From Merluccius polli (Eukaryota > Chordata > Actinopteri > Gadiformes > Merlucciidae): a stretch of 64,000 nt of DNA. This document shows, piece after piece, positions 1-13,090 of this stretch. A program made the position numbers and the translations under genes. The stretch lies in assembly GCA_030340625.1 (NCBI GenBank), contig JAOPHQ010002892.1, positions 46,001 to 110,000 of the forward strand, given 5' to 3'. A model generated the notes under the pieces. That model was given only the letters and a program-made list of their open reading frames with translations, made no database searches and had not been told where the DNA came from. The stretch's first letter is position 1. The number at the start of each line of letters is the position of its first letter.

Positions 1-3000
1 TTAGGTAGAAATCACCTTTGAGTAACTGTATTTGGCCTTCAATCAATTTCTGGCAGACAATCAGTTTTTGGCATGACACCGGCACATGTCATCGCCAAAG
101 TGCGTTCTAAATTTAGCACGGGACATCGCTAAAGAAAAATACTCACGCAGCTTCTCAAAGACCGTCTTTATCAGGCCCTGCCTCTCCCGCAGCCTGGCGA
201 ACATGAGTTCGGTGCGGGCGGTCTTCAGGACGTACTCCTCCGCCTTTACCATCAGGCCGATGGAACTGCGGCGGCGGTGGCCGCGTAGGCAGGGCACCTG
301 GTTTGCGCTGTTCCCGGCCGGCTGGGGTCCTTTATCTCCACCCTCCTGGCCCCAGTCGCCAGCCGCACCGCCGTCGGGCGTCCAGGGTTGCATCTGCATC
401 CTGAGCAGACGCGGCAGGACGTTGAGAAAGATCTGTCGAGGGGTTCACACGAGGGGATCAAAAGGTCAAAGGGTAAGCCCATGCTAAGTGACACCTTTTA
501 GTTTTTTGATTTTAGCGGTGCAAAGGGGTTTGTTGTTTGACTCGGGAGTGTAATCTCACCTGCCGCATTTTGTCTGTCATCTTATGGGTGTTGGGCGTTC
601 TCAGGGACACGTTGAGAACTATCACGCAGTTCATCACAACCATCGTGGTGAAGGACATCACAAACATGAGATACCTGCAGGCAACAACAACAACCAAACA
701 ATGCCCATTACTGTGTTACTTCTTCATGACACAAACCACCTATTGTAGCCATTAGCAGTATAGCAGGTATTCCCATGTCTGAAAAAAGGAAAGTCTTCCA
801 TAAAAACACACCCAAACACAAATTTCTTGAGCTTGAGCTTACTTTCCAATCAGTGGTACGGCCTTGGACGTCTCTGGAACCTTCTTAGCGATGAGGAAGA
901 GGAACACAGTCTGTCCCAGGAGAGTGGTGATGGACATCGTACATTTCTGCCCCCCGGCTATCAGCCCCAGACGGACAAGAAAACAGATCAATTAAAGACT
1001 TGTGGCACCCTGGGGGAAACTAGGTCACTTGTTAAGGTACCCTGGCTTTTAAGGGTACAGAGCGATGGACGGAAAGACAAGGGACAGTCACCTTTGGCAG
1101 GCAGGAAAAAGACCAGCAGGCCAAGGGAGGAGAAGAGCACGCAAGGAGCGATGATGTTGATGATGTAGAACAAGGGCTTCCTCTGGATGATGAGGAAGAA
1201 GACCACTTCCTGGTACTCCAGGTCATCTTTGGTGTAGCGAGTGTTGATCACCTTCTTGGCTGGTCTGTGTTTGATCGCCCACTCTCCATTCTCTGTCAAC
1301 ACATCGTTAACCCTTAACCAACCAATGGCTTGTGATGGGTGGCTTTAGAAAAGTACTCAAATATCTAATGGCGACGATCCAGTGCGTGATGACTATTACT
1401 GATATATGATATATTGATTGCTGTTGTACCTGTAAAGGCCTCTGGGTCAATATCCACCCACTCTAATGTGTGGTTGTCTTCCTCTTTGAGAAAAAGTTCC
1501 ACTTCATTGGCACTGTATGTCTGGGAGCTGAGGAAAGGAAGAAGGCCACATCTTAGCCACATGCTAAGGTACGCGATCATGAAAGCAAAACACCAGCTAT
1601 GGCCACAATCAAGGTGCCACCTTTTTGTTTTTTCCTTTTTTTTCACAAGAAAGTCTAATAATTGGCAACAAACGAGAACTATATGTGTTTCATGTGTGTT
1701 TGTTTACAGATGATTTTTTTTTTCAAAAAGAGCTGGTGATCCCATACAGAGAATGAAACATTATACATAAGAGGCCCCTACCTACCGGAAAACCATGGAG
1801 CAGTTCTGCCAGTCGAAGGGGAAATAGTTGACCGTGATGGGGCAGGCACTGCGGTAGATGGCAGGAGGTAACCAGTACACGCAGCCGTTAGGAGAAACTA
1901 ACGCGTTGCAGTAAAGCGCAACTTCAAAATGTCCATCCACACTGCACATGAGGAAAGAAGCAAAGTAAAAAAAAAAATTAAAAAAAAAGGTTTTTATCTT
2001 GTCTGTGAAATGGCGATAACAACTAAAAAGTGCTGACAATCTCCACAGCACAGGATTGAGTGCAACCTAGGTCGAAGTGAACCGACTTTAAAAATACCCC
2101 CAAATGTCAGCTAAATTTAGAAATACAAGTGAATGTGCGCGACTGTAGTGTGTAATATATACATTCTAAGCAGAGCTGACCCCCAGTGGGGAATCGAACC
2201 CCTAACCCTTGGCAGTAGCCATGGCTAATACCAGTTAAGCAACACAGGACCTCAAAATGAACTATATGTTCCCTATGGCCGCGCATTAACATGGTTCGAA
2301 GTAATACATGTAGGATGAATAACAAAGGTTTTACATACTCACTTGTTCTCTAGTATGACGTCAGGCAGCCATATCCTCTTGGAGGGAATGCGGAGCTCGT
2401 GGGTGATGTCCCCATACAGGGTGGACCTGGGTGCCTGGTCCCATCTGAGCCGGTAGTCACACCATTGCTACGTAGAGAAACACTTTTGTTCACCCTGCTG
2501 GGCCTCTCGTCTTTCTAATAAACCATGCGTGGCGCTTCGTAATTACGTTTATATTTATAACTGGCAGGAGTTGTGATGGAAAAAGAGGTATCTATATGTG
2601 ATATTGTAGTTATGCTGGTAAGCCGCCAAATACGGAGTCAAGAGAGAGCGGATGAAGGCTAACATTTGTGCCTCGGTCGGTTACCATTTCGATCCAAACG
2701 TTGGTTGTCAGGGCCTCCTCCTTTTCATTCTGGAGACAAGATGCATTTGTTCATTATTTTCACTATCTACTTTAACACTTTCAGGGCAAACATTACAAAT
2801 AACACACACACACACATGCACACAAACAGTGCTGAACGGGTGAGAGTGAATAGCCTATTAATTAGTACAGACTAATACGTCATTTTTGGATTTGTTGTTT
2901 CTCTTGTTTGTGGCTCATTAATTAATGTCTGTGTGTCTCCTATTGATTCACTCAATTAATTTCCTCTGGGTTACCTGAGGTCCATGATAACTAAACATTA

Positions 3001-6000
3001 GACTTACAACTCAAAGCATTGCTTTGTCACCGCTGCATCCCATAGTAATATTATCTTAAACAGTTACAGTATTGTCACAAAGCACACCTACTCTCATAGA
3101 CAAACAGACACGTAGAGGTGTACACACAAGGGAACTGAATTCACCAGCGAGATGAGGTTGGTGAGGGTCATCTTGATGTAGACCTGCGTGATGTCCCCAC
3201 TATTCTCCATGGGCCGAATGTTCTTGTTGTAACCCTTCATCAGGTCCTTAAAGAGCTCGTCTTCCAGGTTCACTGCAGATGCTGTCGCCGGGCAAAATCG
3301 GAGTATTACGATAAAAGAGGTGAATGAGTTCAAGTCTGAAAATTATGCCGAATGTGATGCCTGATGAGGCATTACATCAAGTTGATTTTTTTCTTCTGAC
3401 AACATCTACAGAAACATTTATTTTAAATTCTACTGTAAGTATTACTGCAAGGATAATCTGGGAACCTTTTTTCATTTATTCAAAAGTCTGCTAGTTACTG
3501 CTAATACCGAACAAGAAAGTTACAAAAGATCATGCTTATAACGGTGATTGACACTGACTGCCTAAATGTACACCCTTTTGGCTGGAGACAAGAGTAACAC
3601 TAAGTTGTAAGACAATAGGACTGGAGACAAGAGTAACACTAAGTTGTAAGACAATAGGACTGGAGACAAGAGTAACACTAAGTTGTAAGACAATAGGACT
3701 GGAGACAAGAGTAACACTAAGTTGTAAGACAATAGGACTGGAAACAAGAGTAACAGTACGTTGTAAGACAATAGGACTGGAGACAAGAGTAACACTAAGT
3801 TGTAAGACAATAGGACTGGAGACAAGAGTAACACTAAGTTGTAAGACAATAGGACTGGAGACAAGAGTAACAGTAAGTTGTAAGACAATAGGACTGGAGA
3901 CAAGAGTAACAGTAAGTTCTCAGGCAGGATTGCAAAACACAACAGCCATGATGTCTATTTCAGTTATAGACTGAATATGATACTGGAAGGGACATGGGCT
4001 GCTACACCAGGTCCGACAGCCAGGAATGTGATGTCATTTAAAATAATAATAAAATATATATCAGCACAAGAGCACATAGTATACTACATAGATAATTCTA
4101 GGTAATACATTGGCTGAATCACGCCGAATGCAGCTATTCACATCATAGGCGTAGTTTTTAGTGAACACTTGTCTAATAGACAGCTGAAAAGACATCTAAT
4201 ATATAACCTCAGGTTAGGTTTTAGGTTCACGGTTTGGTTTTAGCATTGGAGAATAATAGTTCAACCTATCAGAATGTCAATCAATGCCTTGATTCACATC
4301 ACACTTTACAGTGACAGCTACAAAACTAGAGGTGTGCGTTTTCTGAACAAAATACATGTGTCACTGTGTCTGAGCAGAACCGCCGGTGACTGGATGGTAT
4401 CTATTGGATATCCATCCCCCTAGTCTTAGTCGAATTGGATTCTACTTATGAAGTGTAATATGTAGTGTGGTTAATTTAAGTACACTTGATGATAATCTGA
4501 TACTAACAAATACAATCCAGTTAGATTTGTGAAGATTACTTAACAACTCCTTGCTGGGAGCCAAGCACGAGGATATCAAGTCAGTTCTAGGTTTCTTTAG
4601 TGTTCTTCTTTGTATATTTTCTCTTTCTTTTATGAAACAAAATACTATTTGCAATTATACTAGTAATACTACCATTATTTCATTTTTGTATAAAAAGTTG
4701 AGACACTGTAAAGCCCCTACAACTGACCATGTGTTGGCATAGGGGAACGAGGTGATGTTCTGCCGAGCGGAGACAAGCTGAGATGGCTCATTGGTAGCCT
4801 CTCATGCCTCCTACACGTAAGGTTCTGGGTTCAAGCCTGACCGTATAGTAGGAAGTTATTTTGAAAATGTACTTCTTGAATTATTCTAGGTATTAATCAG
4901 GAGTTACGAGGGGACAGTCCATGTCGATAGTGTAGTGGCTAATGTGTTTAGTAACTCCACTAAATTAAATTCCCCATGTCTTCTTATGAGTCATTACACT
5001 TACTCTACTACTTATCCATAAAAATGGGCTAATACGTTACTTTGACGTTACTTTTGTAGTACATGTTATCTATGCAAAATATATGAAGTACAATTCTGAA
5101 GACTCAGCTAACAGGTTTACTGTAATAGCGTAGTGACTGTGTGATTGACTCCCAGCATTGAGGTATTAAGTTCGATCCCCATTGTCTGTACATTTGCCTA
5201 CTTATTGACTATTGTATTTATTCATTTTAAGTTGACTTACCTTTTACTTTATGTTTAAAAAATAAATAATACAAAATAAATCACCCCTCATGATTATCTT
5301 TTAATTTAAACAGTAAAATCCTGTTATACTTGTGAAGACATCAAACTTAGATCCTTCCTGCTGGGAGTCAACCACACTAGCCACTATATATTCAGTGCTA
5401 GGTTCATAGGATATTCTAATTTATATATTTTGTACAGATAATAAAAATGTACTTTAAACTAACTAACACTTTTATGGACAAGAGTAACCTTCTGACGTAT
5501 AAGAAGACATTGGGAATCGAACTTTGTACGATCCTGCTGGGGGTCGATTACACTAACCACTACACAATAGATAACAGACGCTTACCAACGTGCAGCTCCT
5601 ACTTAACACCTATAATAATTAAAGATGACACTTTTTTTTCAAACTTTTTAAGGCAATTATACGACTAATACTGGTCACTGTCAGGCTTGAACCCAGAACT
5701 TTATTCCTGTCATGAATGAGAGCCATCTCAGCTTGTCTCTTTTGTTGAGAACATCACCTCTTTCTCCTCAGTGACCAAAAATGGCTTGGATAAATGGCTA
5801 AGATCATATGAGCAATTAGCATGTCGAACAGTTTGATGTATAATACATGTAAATATTGTGTAAATGCAGTTTATAGATAGACACTAAGGTGCTTAACCTC
5901 ACTGACACTTCCTGAATAAATAGGCCTAAAGGTTAAATTAAATATAAAAAATAGTCTACTAAACTACTTCACATACGCACACCACACCCTTCCCAAACCG

Positions 6001-6076
6001 AGATGTGTGAACACTTACCTGTGGTTGAAATCACACTCAGTATGAAAAGGAATAATAACAGAGATCCCCAATCCAT
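1..6076 (-). CDS. chrng: muscle nicotinic acetylcholine receptor subunit, gamma-like (3' part beyond the window)
   Basis: This is a subunit of the cation-conducting acetylcholine receptor of the neuromuscular junction. Ten coding exons are visible, in transcript order: 6076-6019, 3272-3145, 2729-2685, 2467-2343, 1941-1786, 1527-1430, 1292-1092, 957-843, 674-560, 432-147. All introns are GT-AG and the frame is continuous for about 442 residues. Exon 1 gives a hydrophobic signal peptide starting MDWGSLLLFLFIL. The Cys-loop pair is Cys152/Cys166. M1 is about residues 244-268, M2 276-294 and M3 311-332, followed by the start of the M3-M4 cytoplasmic loop. The M4 exon lies left of position 1. EWAIKHRPAK before M1, IQRKPLFY at M1 and KKVPETS after M2 favour gamma over delta or epsilon. 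M2 reads LLGQTVFLFL, where most subunits have LLAQ. The prss56 neighbour fits the human PRSS56-CHRND-CHRNG cluster. Epsilon remains the main alternative. Confidence 0.85.
2150..2262 (-). repeat. tRNA-derived SINE fragment
   Basis: On the minus strand the stretch has a tRNA-like B box (GGTTCGATTCC) with a degenerate A box about 40 bases upstream. The same head occurs repeatedly in the window. It lies in a chrng intron. Confidence 0.5.
3582..3922. repeat. 39-bp tandem minisatellite
   Basis: Eight near-identical 39-bp units, each starting CTGGAGACAAGAGTAACA, and a partial ninth lie in chrng intron 1. One unit (about 3738-3776) differs at three positions. Because 39 is divisible by three, the minus strand shows a spurious open frame with a 13-residue repeat. 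Confidence 0.95.
4741..5771. repeat. inverted pair of SINE-like tRNA-headed repeats
   Basis: The segment near 4741-4856 recurs in reverse complement near 5668-5771. Shared words include AGACAAGCTGAGATGGCTC and GGTTCTGGGTTCAAGCCTGA, the latter a tRNA B-box-like string. The AT-rich loop between the arms contains further degenerate tRNA-like pieces near 5120-5190, 5330-5400 and 5510-5580. No coding sequence is seen. The pair lies within chrng intron 1. Confidence 0.6.
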
Positions 6077-6389
6077 CTGGCCATCGGTGTGTGTGTGCTG
6101 CTGTGTCTGAGACAAAGCAATGACAACTTATCCGAGCTTTCCCAGCGTTTGCGTTTGGCTCGAGGGTGGCTGGCACCTGGCCACTGTGTGTGTGTGTGTG
6201 TTGTTGTTGCATCTGTGTGTGTGTGTGTGTGTGTGTGTGTGGTTTGGGGGCTTGGCGGTAGGTTGGGAATTAGGGTGTGGGGTGGGGGTCGTTGAGTGTG
6301 TTGATTGTTGCAGTCACTGTGTGTATTTCTAGTATGCAGCATAGTCAGCTGTTACAACAATACACATGCACTAACCAACCAGCCACGCA

Positions 6390-6425
<36 letters not shown>

Positions 6426-6610
6426 TGTGTACACACACGCAAACACACATTTGAATTTATGTCCACATAAATACAAAAGATTATACAGGACATACAAGAC
6501 ATTGAATGGAAAAACATGTGAGTAGTTTGTACAAGTAATGCAATCCAAAACAAATACAGTAAAATTATTGTAAGTTATTATTGATTTTTCTTCATGACAG
6601 CTGCTGAAAG
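6077..6610 (-). promoter_or_regulatory. chrng 5' flank with E-boxes and GT/CA microsatellites
   Basis: Upstream of the chrng start are E-boxes at 6174-6179 (CACCTG), 6346-6351 (CAGCTG) and 6598-6603 (CAGCTG), the class bound by MyoD and myogenin at muscle receptor genes. A GT tract (about 6186-6240) and a CA tract (about 6391-6421) lie between them. No clear TATA box is visible. E-boxes are common by chance, so the assignment is weak. Confidence 0.3.
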
Positions 6611-7179
6611 AGCATTGAATTCTTCCACTATAATAAGATCCAAAAGCTCTTTTTATTTTTTTCGGCAGATGAGAGGAGGAAGCAGAGCAGTGGAGGGAGA
6701 GTGAGAACAGGTGGGCTCCCTTTTCATCCTTTTCCCTGTCATCTGAAGGCGCTCTTCTGTGCAGACTGAGATGTCACTCAATCTCACACACACACACGTT
6801 TTCTTCTTTTACATTATTCAAACATTAATTAAATAATATTAAAGTCGACTAAAAGTGGCATTGACCATGTGTGAGTTTGAGTGTGTGATTATGCCATAGG
6901 GGTAGTTTTTCATAGGGACACTAGGGACATGTCCAAACCTGTCCCTACCAAAAGTGGTGATCAAGCTGAAAATTAATTCATAGAGACATTAAATGAAAAT
7001 GAACAAAATCATCTCAGTCCTACAAAGTGATACGACAGGTCTGCCAGGTCGGCAATCTCTCTCTCCATCTGATCTGCAATAGCCAATCAATAACTTCCTC
7101 TGAAATTCTGTCCTGAGACCACTCCCAGTCTGAGGTCTTCCTAGGAACCTGGATCCCTTGGGACGGTTTTCCTGGGAAC
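6611..7179. other. intergenic, nothing recognised
   Basis: This stretch between chrng and prss56 holds short purine-rich and CA runs only. No coding or RNA feature is seen. Confidence 0.5.
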
Positions 7180-7735
7180 CCTAAAACTAAACCTAACCCT
7201 AGTAGGAAACCCTAACCCTAAAACCAAAATCCTAAAACCTAACGACAATTATAACTTCCAATCAGCTTGTAGACATTGTCTCAATGGTGCCCCAGAGCAT
7301 TTACTACTGGAGACCCGGGTTCAAGTCCCCACTGAGACGGCTTTCCATGGAAACGTAACATAATTATGTCATTTTCAAAATCTAACAATGTCATGTGAAT
7401 TGTAATGACAAATGTAACCTCTGACCAGATTGTCGCCATTGTCTCAGAGGGGCAGCAGTGGCAGCTGTTGGAGATCTGAGAAAAGAGAGAGAGAGAAAAA
7501 AAAGATGGAGAGGACATGAAAAAAGAGAGAAGAAACCTAACTCTAAAAGGAAATCATAACCCTGGAATCAAACCCTCAAAGGAAACCCTAACCTTAAAAC
7601 CAAAATCTAGACCCAGAAATCAAACCCTGAAACCTAACCTAATTGGAAACCCTAAAACCAAACCCTAGAACCAAAAACCAAACCCTGAGACCTAACCCTA
7701 ATAGGAAACCCTAACCTCAACCATAACCTCAACCA
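7180..7735. repeat. degenerate CCCTAA telomere-like repeat with an inserted tRNA-like head
   Basis: Scattered words such as AAACCCTAACCCTA and GGAAACCCTAACC occur at 7180-7245 and 7530-7735. Between them, near 7262-7350, is a tRNA-like stretch with the B box GGTTCAAGTCC. The words match the unit ends of the satellite at 24-26 kb, so the two loci may share an origin. Confidence 0.6.
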
Positions 7736-8941
7736 TGTATTATTCTACATTTGGATGTATAACACGGTTCTGATCATGTAGAGTATTACATTGCCTGGCA
7801 TTCTGGCTGGCTACCAGCCAGCTAAGCAAAACACCTCCTTCACCTCCAGGCAACAACTGCTTGTGTACGTGTACAATCTGCAAACCCACGAAACAGGCTG
7901 ACATTCATGCAACCGTCGAATGTAAAGGTCACTCCAGTACGGTATCCAATTACGATCTCCTGGCGATAAAAAAAGTCCGCGTCTGGTCCTGAGGTGGGGT
8001 CTGGGGGTTGGGTGGGCACTAGGGTCTGCTGGCGGTGGTGATGGCAGCTGCTGTGTTGATCGGAAGGCTTACTTCTAATGGTTCAGTCGCTCCCACAGAA
8101 TGCCGAGGTCACACTTGCTGTCAGCCCTGAGTCTTGTCTAGTGAATGTCTGCTGCTGCTCGGTTCCTGGCATGCGTGAAACTCGCCCAGCCCCACCCAAC
8201 CACCACCATTATGCCTACCACCGCCTCCCTCGCTAAATCAACAGTGAGATATTATGGGATTAGCAGCTTTACTGCCTGTTAAACACTGTTGAGTGTCTGC
8301 CTTTAAAGGTTTGGAAATATGGTATGTGCAGGATTTTTTTTAAAGCTGTTTTTGTCATGGCATACAATAGCAACAACTGATACAAGTAATGGTAGTCTTA
8401 ATCACATATACCTGTATATATAGATATATATTTTTTTATTTTTTTAGAAAAATACAAATACATTTTTCTATACAAATAAATATTGGAACATAAAGATATA
8501 CTATTTACAGTTTGTATACTTCACAAGAGGCTCAACCTTTGCAAAATCCACAATCATTTTTTCATCATGAATAACTTATTCTTTTTTTTTGTACATACTC
8601 TTAAGTTAGAAATGGTTGCATCTCAACACCAACCTCAACACATAACCTGTGGCTTAACTGTGATCAATGATCAATCATCACGTTGATACATTCATGGTTG
8701 GGTTTGACTTAAGACCAAAACAAGGCTCTCAAATGTCACAATAATAATACACTCCTCCCTCCAGGAGAGCGTTGTGTGGAGTCAGAGTTTGAGAAACAGA
8801 ATCCTTCACTCGTATCTGATATTGCTGCGGTCCCAAGAAGAAAACAGGACTCTGAAGCTCTGTGGAAGAAGTTTGCTTTCCATACCGAATCCCGTCTTGC
8901 ATTGTGTGTGATGTGAGTCATTGTTTTCAGGTGTTGGTGAC
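7736..8941. other. intergenic and 3' flank of prss56
   Basis: No coding sequence is recognised. An AT-rich run at 8400-8475 includes TTTATT at 8435-8440, which is AATAAA on the minus strand and a possible poly(A) signal about 500 bases past the prss56 stop. Confidence 0.4.
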
Positions 8942-11900
8942 CTATGTCTTGAGTGCCTCCAGCGCGAGGGCAATGATCCGTGGCATACTGCGGTAGAAGG
9001 ATTCATTCTCCAGACCCACCAGGCTGTAAAAGGTCAAAGGTCGTCCTCCCACTACTGCTCGGACCCGTGCCTGGTACAGACCGCGATCGTTTTTGGTGCT
9101 CAGATCCACCAGCACCTGAAGCGAAGAGAGGACCAGAGAGGAAGAAAGAAAATGTTATGGAATGACGATCACCACTTTTCATCTCAAATTTCAGTTTGGA
9201 TCTCTCTATATTCCTAGTTCATTAGTTTCCTACCTCTTGGATGTTCATGCGCAGGTTCTTGCTGGCGATGCCAAGTACCCAGTGGTAAGAGTCTTTTACT
9301 TGTTTCACATGCTGGGTGGACTCTGTTACCCCGGGACAAACTAGAGAAAAAATAAATATAACTTATTAGGTATCAGCATCTATCACCTTCCTTTACAGCC
9401 ATGTATTAATCAATACAAAATAATCAATGAACAATAGCAATATTAAAAGGACACATACTGGCTCCGACTAACTGCCTCTTGCGCAGAAGGCTTCGGCGTC
9501 TCCTGTGGACATGGGAGGTCAGGGTGCGGAGGGTGGTCTGTCTGGGGTCGGAGGTCGTGGCTATGTGGTTGCCCCCCACTTCTGTCTGGATGAGCGTCGT
9601 GGACTGGACAGGTTGTTCAAACGGTGATTCTGGCCTGGTCCTAACATCAGAGGGGTCCTCAGACATGACCTCTTGACCTTTGAGTGCGGGAGAGCCATCC
9701 GTAGAAAGAACAGACGAGGACCCCCCCTTGTGTTCCTCCTCTCCTGTCCCAATTCCATCCAGAGACTGGAATTTGCCGGTTACGCCCATCAGGGTTGCCA
9801 GAATAAGTCCACCTCCCTGGGACTCGGCGGAAGAGGAGGGGTCCTTGGGCTCCAACAGCAGTCCCAGGAATTCTGTGGAGAATGCAGCCCCGCTGGGCGA
9901 CTCCTCATTGGGGAAGCTGGAGCCCAGGTTCAGGATGGGTGGAGGGGCTTTGAAATCTAGTTTGGAGCGCAGGTCTGAAATAATGGACTGATACTCCTCC
10001 TGCAGCCGACGCACGGAGGGCTCCTCTGCCTGGGGGAAAGAAATCAAATTCAATCCAGGTCAGTTTAATGACATTCCCATCGATCAAGTGCGTGATCATA
10101 GTTTATATGATAAACTATATATATATATATACAATTCTACTACAAGCTATGACAAACACCTGGGATCCATGCTCTCAACCTACCTGCACAAACAGGCTGT
10201 TCTCCTGTGTTAGTGATGCAGAGGGAAAGACTGCTGATGGGTGGTCAGTGTGTTTTTCGGCGAGGTCCTCAGCCAGACCAGTGAGGTACTTCTCCCAGTC
10301 GTCCAGCAGGGGGCCCACCTCGCCAAACAACGCTGGTGAGGAGGCTGGAGGCTGGAGACTCTGCTGCTCTGCTGGCCGCACGGCACCCCCTAGCTGCTCT
10401 GCAAGAAATAACCCCACCTGTTACAACCGACCATTTAATCATTTAGCCATACCATTTTACAATTGAAAAGTGTTTGCTTGGACGTTGTTCTTGAGTAAAA
10501 TGTAGTGCAGTATGTTGAGCGATCATGTGCTCAATAAATGGTCTCCTTCATTGTTCAAACTTCACAAAGGTTGATCAAAGGTGATGGGGGCAGGGGGGGG
10601 GGGTAGTTGTGTACCTGCTGTTTGTAGAAGCCTGAGGCGTTGACCTAGGTCTCTCCGCTCCCGCGTATGAGTGAAGGCCGTGTTGTAGATGTGCTCTACC
10701 AGCTGGGGCAGGGTCTGGGTGAAGAAGGTCAGGTCCACCTTGTCCCTGATGTAGTCCTCTGCTCTCTGCAGTAGGTCCAGCAGCGTCTGCAGGAACGAAT
10801 GCAGCTCTGGGGGGGGGGGGGGGGGCAAAAGGTCATAGGTGGCAGATTAGATACCTTCTTGATACTTTCTACTCAAACAAAGCACTTGGATGTCCATTAC
10901 AGTGTAGTTACTGGGCGATATCGTAGTGGCACTCACGGCATTTCTTGAAGCGGTTCAGACACTTTTCCTCGGCCATGCGACTGCAGGCGCTGGAGGACTG
11001 GCCGTCCGGGCAGGTCAGGGAGTAGAAGCGACACAGAGAACTGAACTCTGACCTCTGCTCGTCTTCAGACAGTTCAGATGTCTTGAGCAACTCAGGGCAG
11101 GTGGGCTCCCGGCTCCCGAAGGACTCTGCGGAGAATCAGAGACAAAGGACCATAGATTAAAACTAGCTTTTTAATAAAGAAAACCAGTTTGCATATTTGA
11201 GATTTGCTGCAAATAAATGACCAGGTGATTTTCTATTACTGTAACTCTCTATTCTCTCTATTAACTAGTGGGAAGGATATTCTAGTGGTTAGGATACTTC
11301 CAATGTCCGCAGCCTACCTGTATGTCTCCTTGTGTGAGATGCCTACAAGCACATGCTAAATGACTGTAGAGTAATAGTAGTAACAGACTCACTTTGAATT
11401 TCAGCCTGGATCCAGTCGGAGAAGGCCGACACACGGGTGTAGACCCCCGGCTTGCCCTTCTCCCCGCAGCCGTCTCCCCAGGAGGTGATGCCGTAGAGCT
11501 GGAAGCGACCGGACATGCGGTCCTGGTAGATCAGCGGACCCCCAGAATCTCCCTGCAATAGGAGACAATAGGAGAATAACGTAAAACCTTCAGTAGTCCT
11601 GAATAATACTGCTCATCCATAGGACAGATATACACTAGATCTTTAAGACAGAACTCGCAAAAGTCGCAACAAAGCTATCTCTCAAGGTTCAAGAGATGTG
11701 AGAAACAGAGCCGCCTATGTGGTACACATCCGTTTGAAATGTCCAAGCCAGGAGATTAAAACATGTATCGATAATACGTTGCTGCCAGGTGACAACTTTA
11801 CTCTTTTAATGTTTCTAGTGGAGTGGAATACAATATAACGGGGGTATCCATCACATCCCTTACGCATCAGATCACACAATTACTGTGCATTACTGTGAGT

Positions 11901-13056
11901 AAGTACTGCGATACCATTGTAATGTAAGCACTCTCTTAAAGCACGCTCACACGTAGCTCTAAATCGAAGACGGCCTCGCGCTCCTCTGCTCACCTGGCAG
12001 GAGTCGACGCCTCCGGACAGGTAGCCGGCACACAGCATGGTGTTGGTGAGCAGCTCCTTGCCCAGGGCGTTCTTACAGGTGCTCTGCGGTAACAGGGGCA
12101 CCTTGGCCTCCATCACCACATCAGCAGATGGGCCATCTGGACAGAGAGAATGACGATGATACAGACGATGATGATGATGATGATATTGATGAAATTATCA
12201 AATGAAATGGCAATTTCCTAGAGGGAATATGAAAACAGAATGTGATACTAAAATGAATGGCTTGCATGTAGAGATAATTGTATGGCTATATTTGACTATT
12301 TAAAAAGATATATGTATATTTGCAAAATCACATAGAGAGACAAAAACAAATAATCATCATCTGTCATGATGCATACGACGTGTATCTATGCTTATCGGTG
12401 TCTGGAAGTCTTGGACTCTGATGTCTGATGTGTTTTTCCGTTACCTTCGAACAGGGAGCCCCAGCCCGCCACGAGGCATGGGCTGCCGGTGGGGGGGTCC
12501 ACGTCGGAGGGCAGGCACACAGGGGTGACCCGGTCTGACAGGACCACCGGCGAGGTGAGCTCCACTAGGGCGATGTCATTGTTAAAGGTCTTGGGGTTGA
12601 ACTGTAAACAAGGAGAGAGATTATTGACTGGTTGATGGATTTTTTAAAATCATTGGTTTGCAGTTGATTTGTTTGAAGTAAAAATTGATTTATGGTGCCT
12701 CTAAAAAGGATTTGTTTTGTGTGATGTTTTATGGCCCTTAAATCAAGTTGTACCTTAGGATGGGAGATGATACGGTTGACCTTGAGCCTCTGCTCGTCAG
12801 GGTCAGGCTTGGTGATGTCAAACTCCCCCACCACGGCTGTCCAGTAGCTCTCACTGCGACTACTGCAGCAGAGACACCCAACATGGAGAGCGACACACAC
12901 AGATATAAAGATAAGATAAGATAAGATGTACTTTATTAATCCCAGACTGAAGATTAGGGAGCAATACAGTGTGAGAGATGGCGATCTCTATCTGTAATAC
13001 TGTTACCAATTACAACGTAAATAACAATGCATACAGACAACACTTTACACACACCT

Positions 13057-13090
<34 letters not shown>

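Noticed and set aside
2150..2262. True tRNA genes at the tRNA-like heads (also 7262-7350, 13385-13550, 33235-33380, 46411-46600)
   Set aside because: A and B boxes are recognisable but acceptor stems do not pair and each is followed by a shared SINE body and tail.
3562..3942. 126-residue frame with a 13-residue hydrophobic repeat
   Set aside because: It is an artefact of the 39-bp minisatellite, inside a chrng intron and without a splice context.
1..6076. chrnd or chrne instead of chrng
   Set aside because: Delta has different M1 and M2 context (IIRRKPLFY, ADSGEK type). Epsilon lacks the HRPAK word before M1. Gamma fits better, but epsilon is not fully excluded without a tree.
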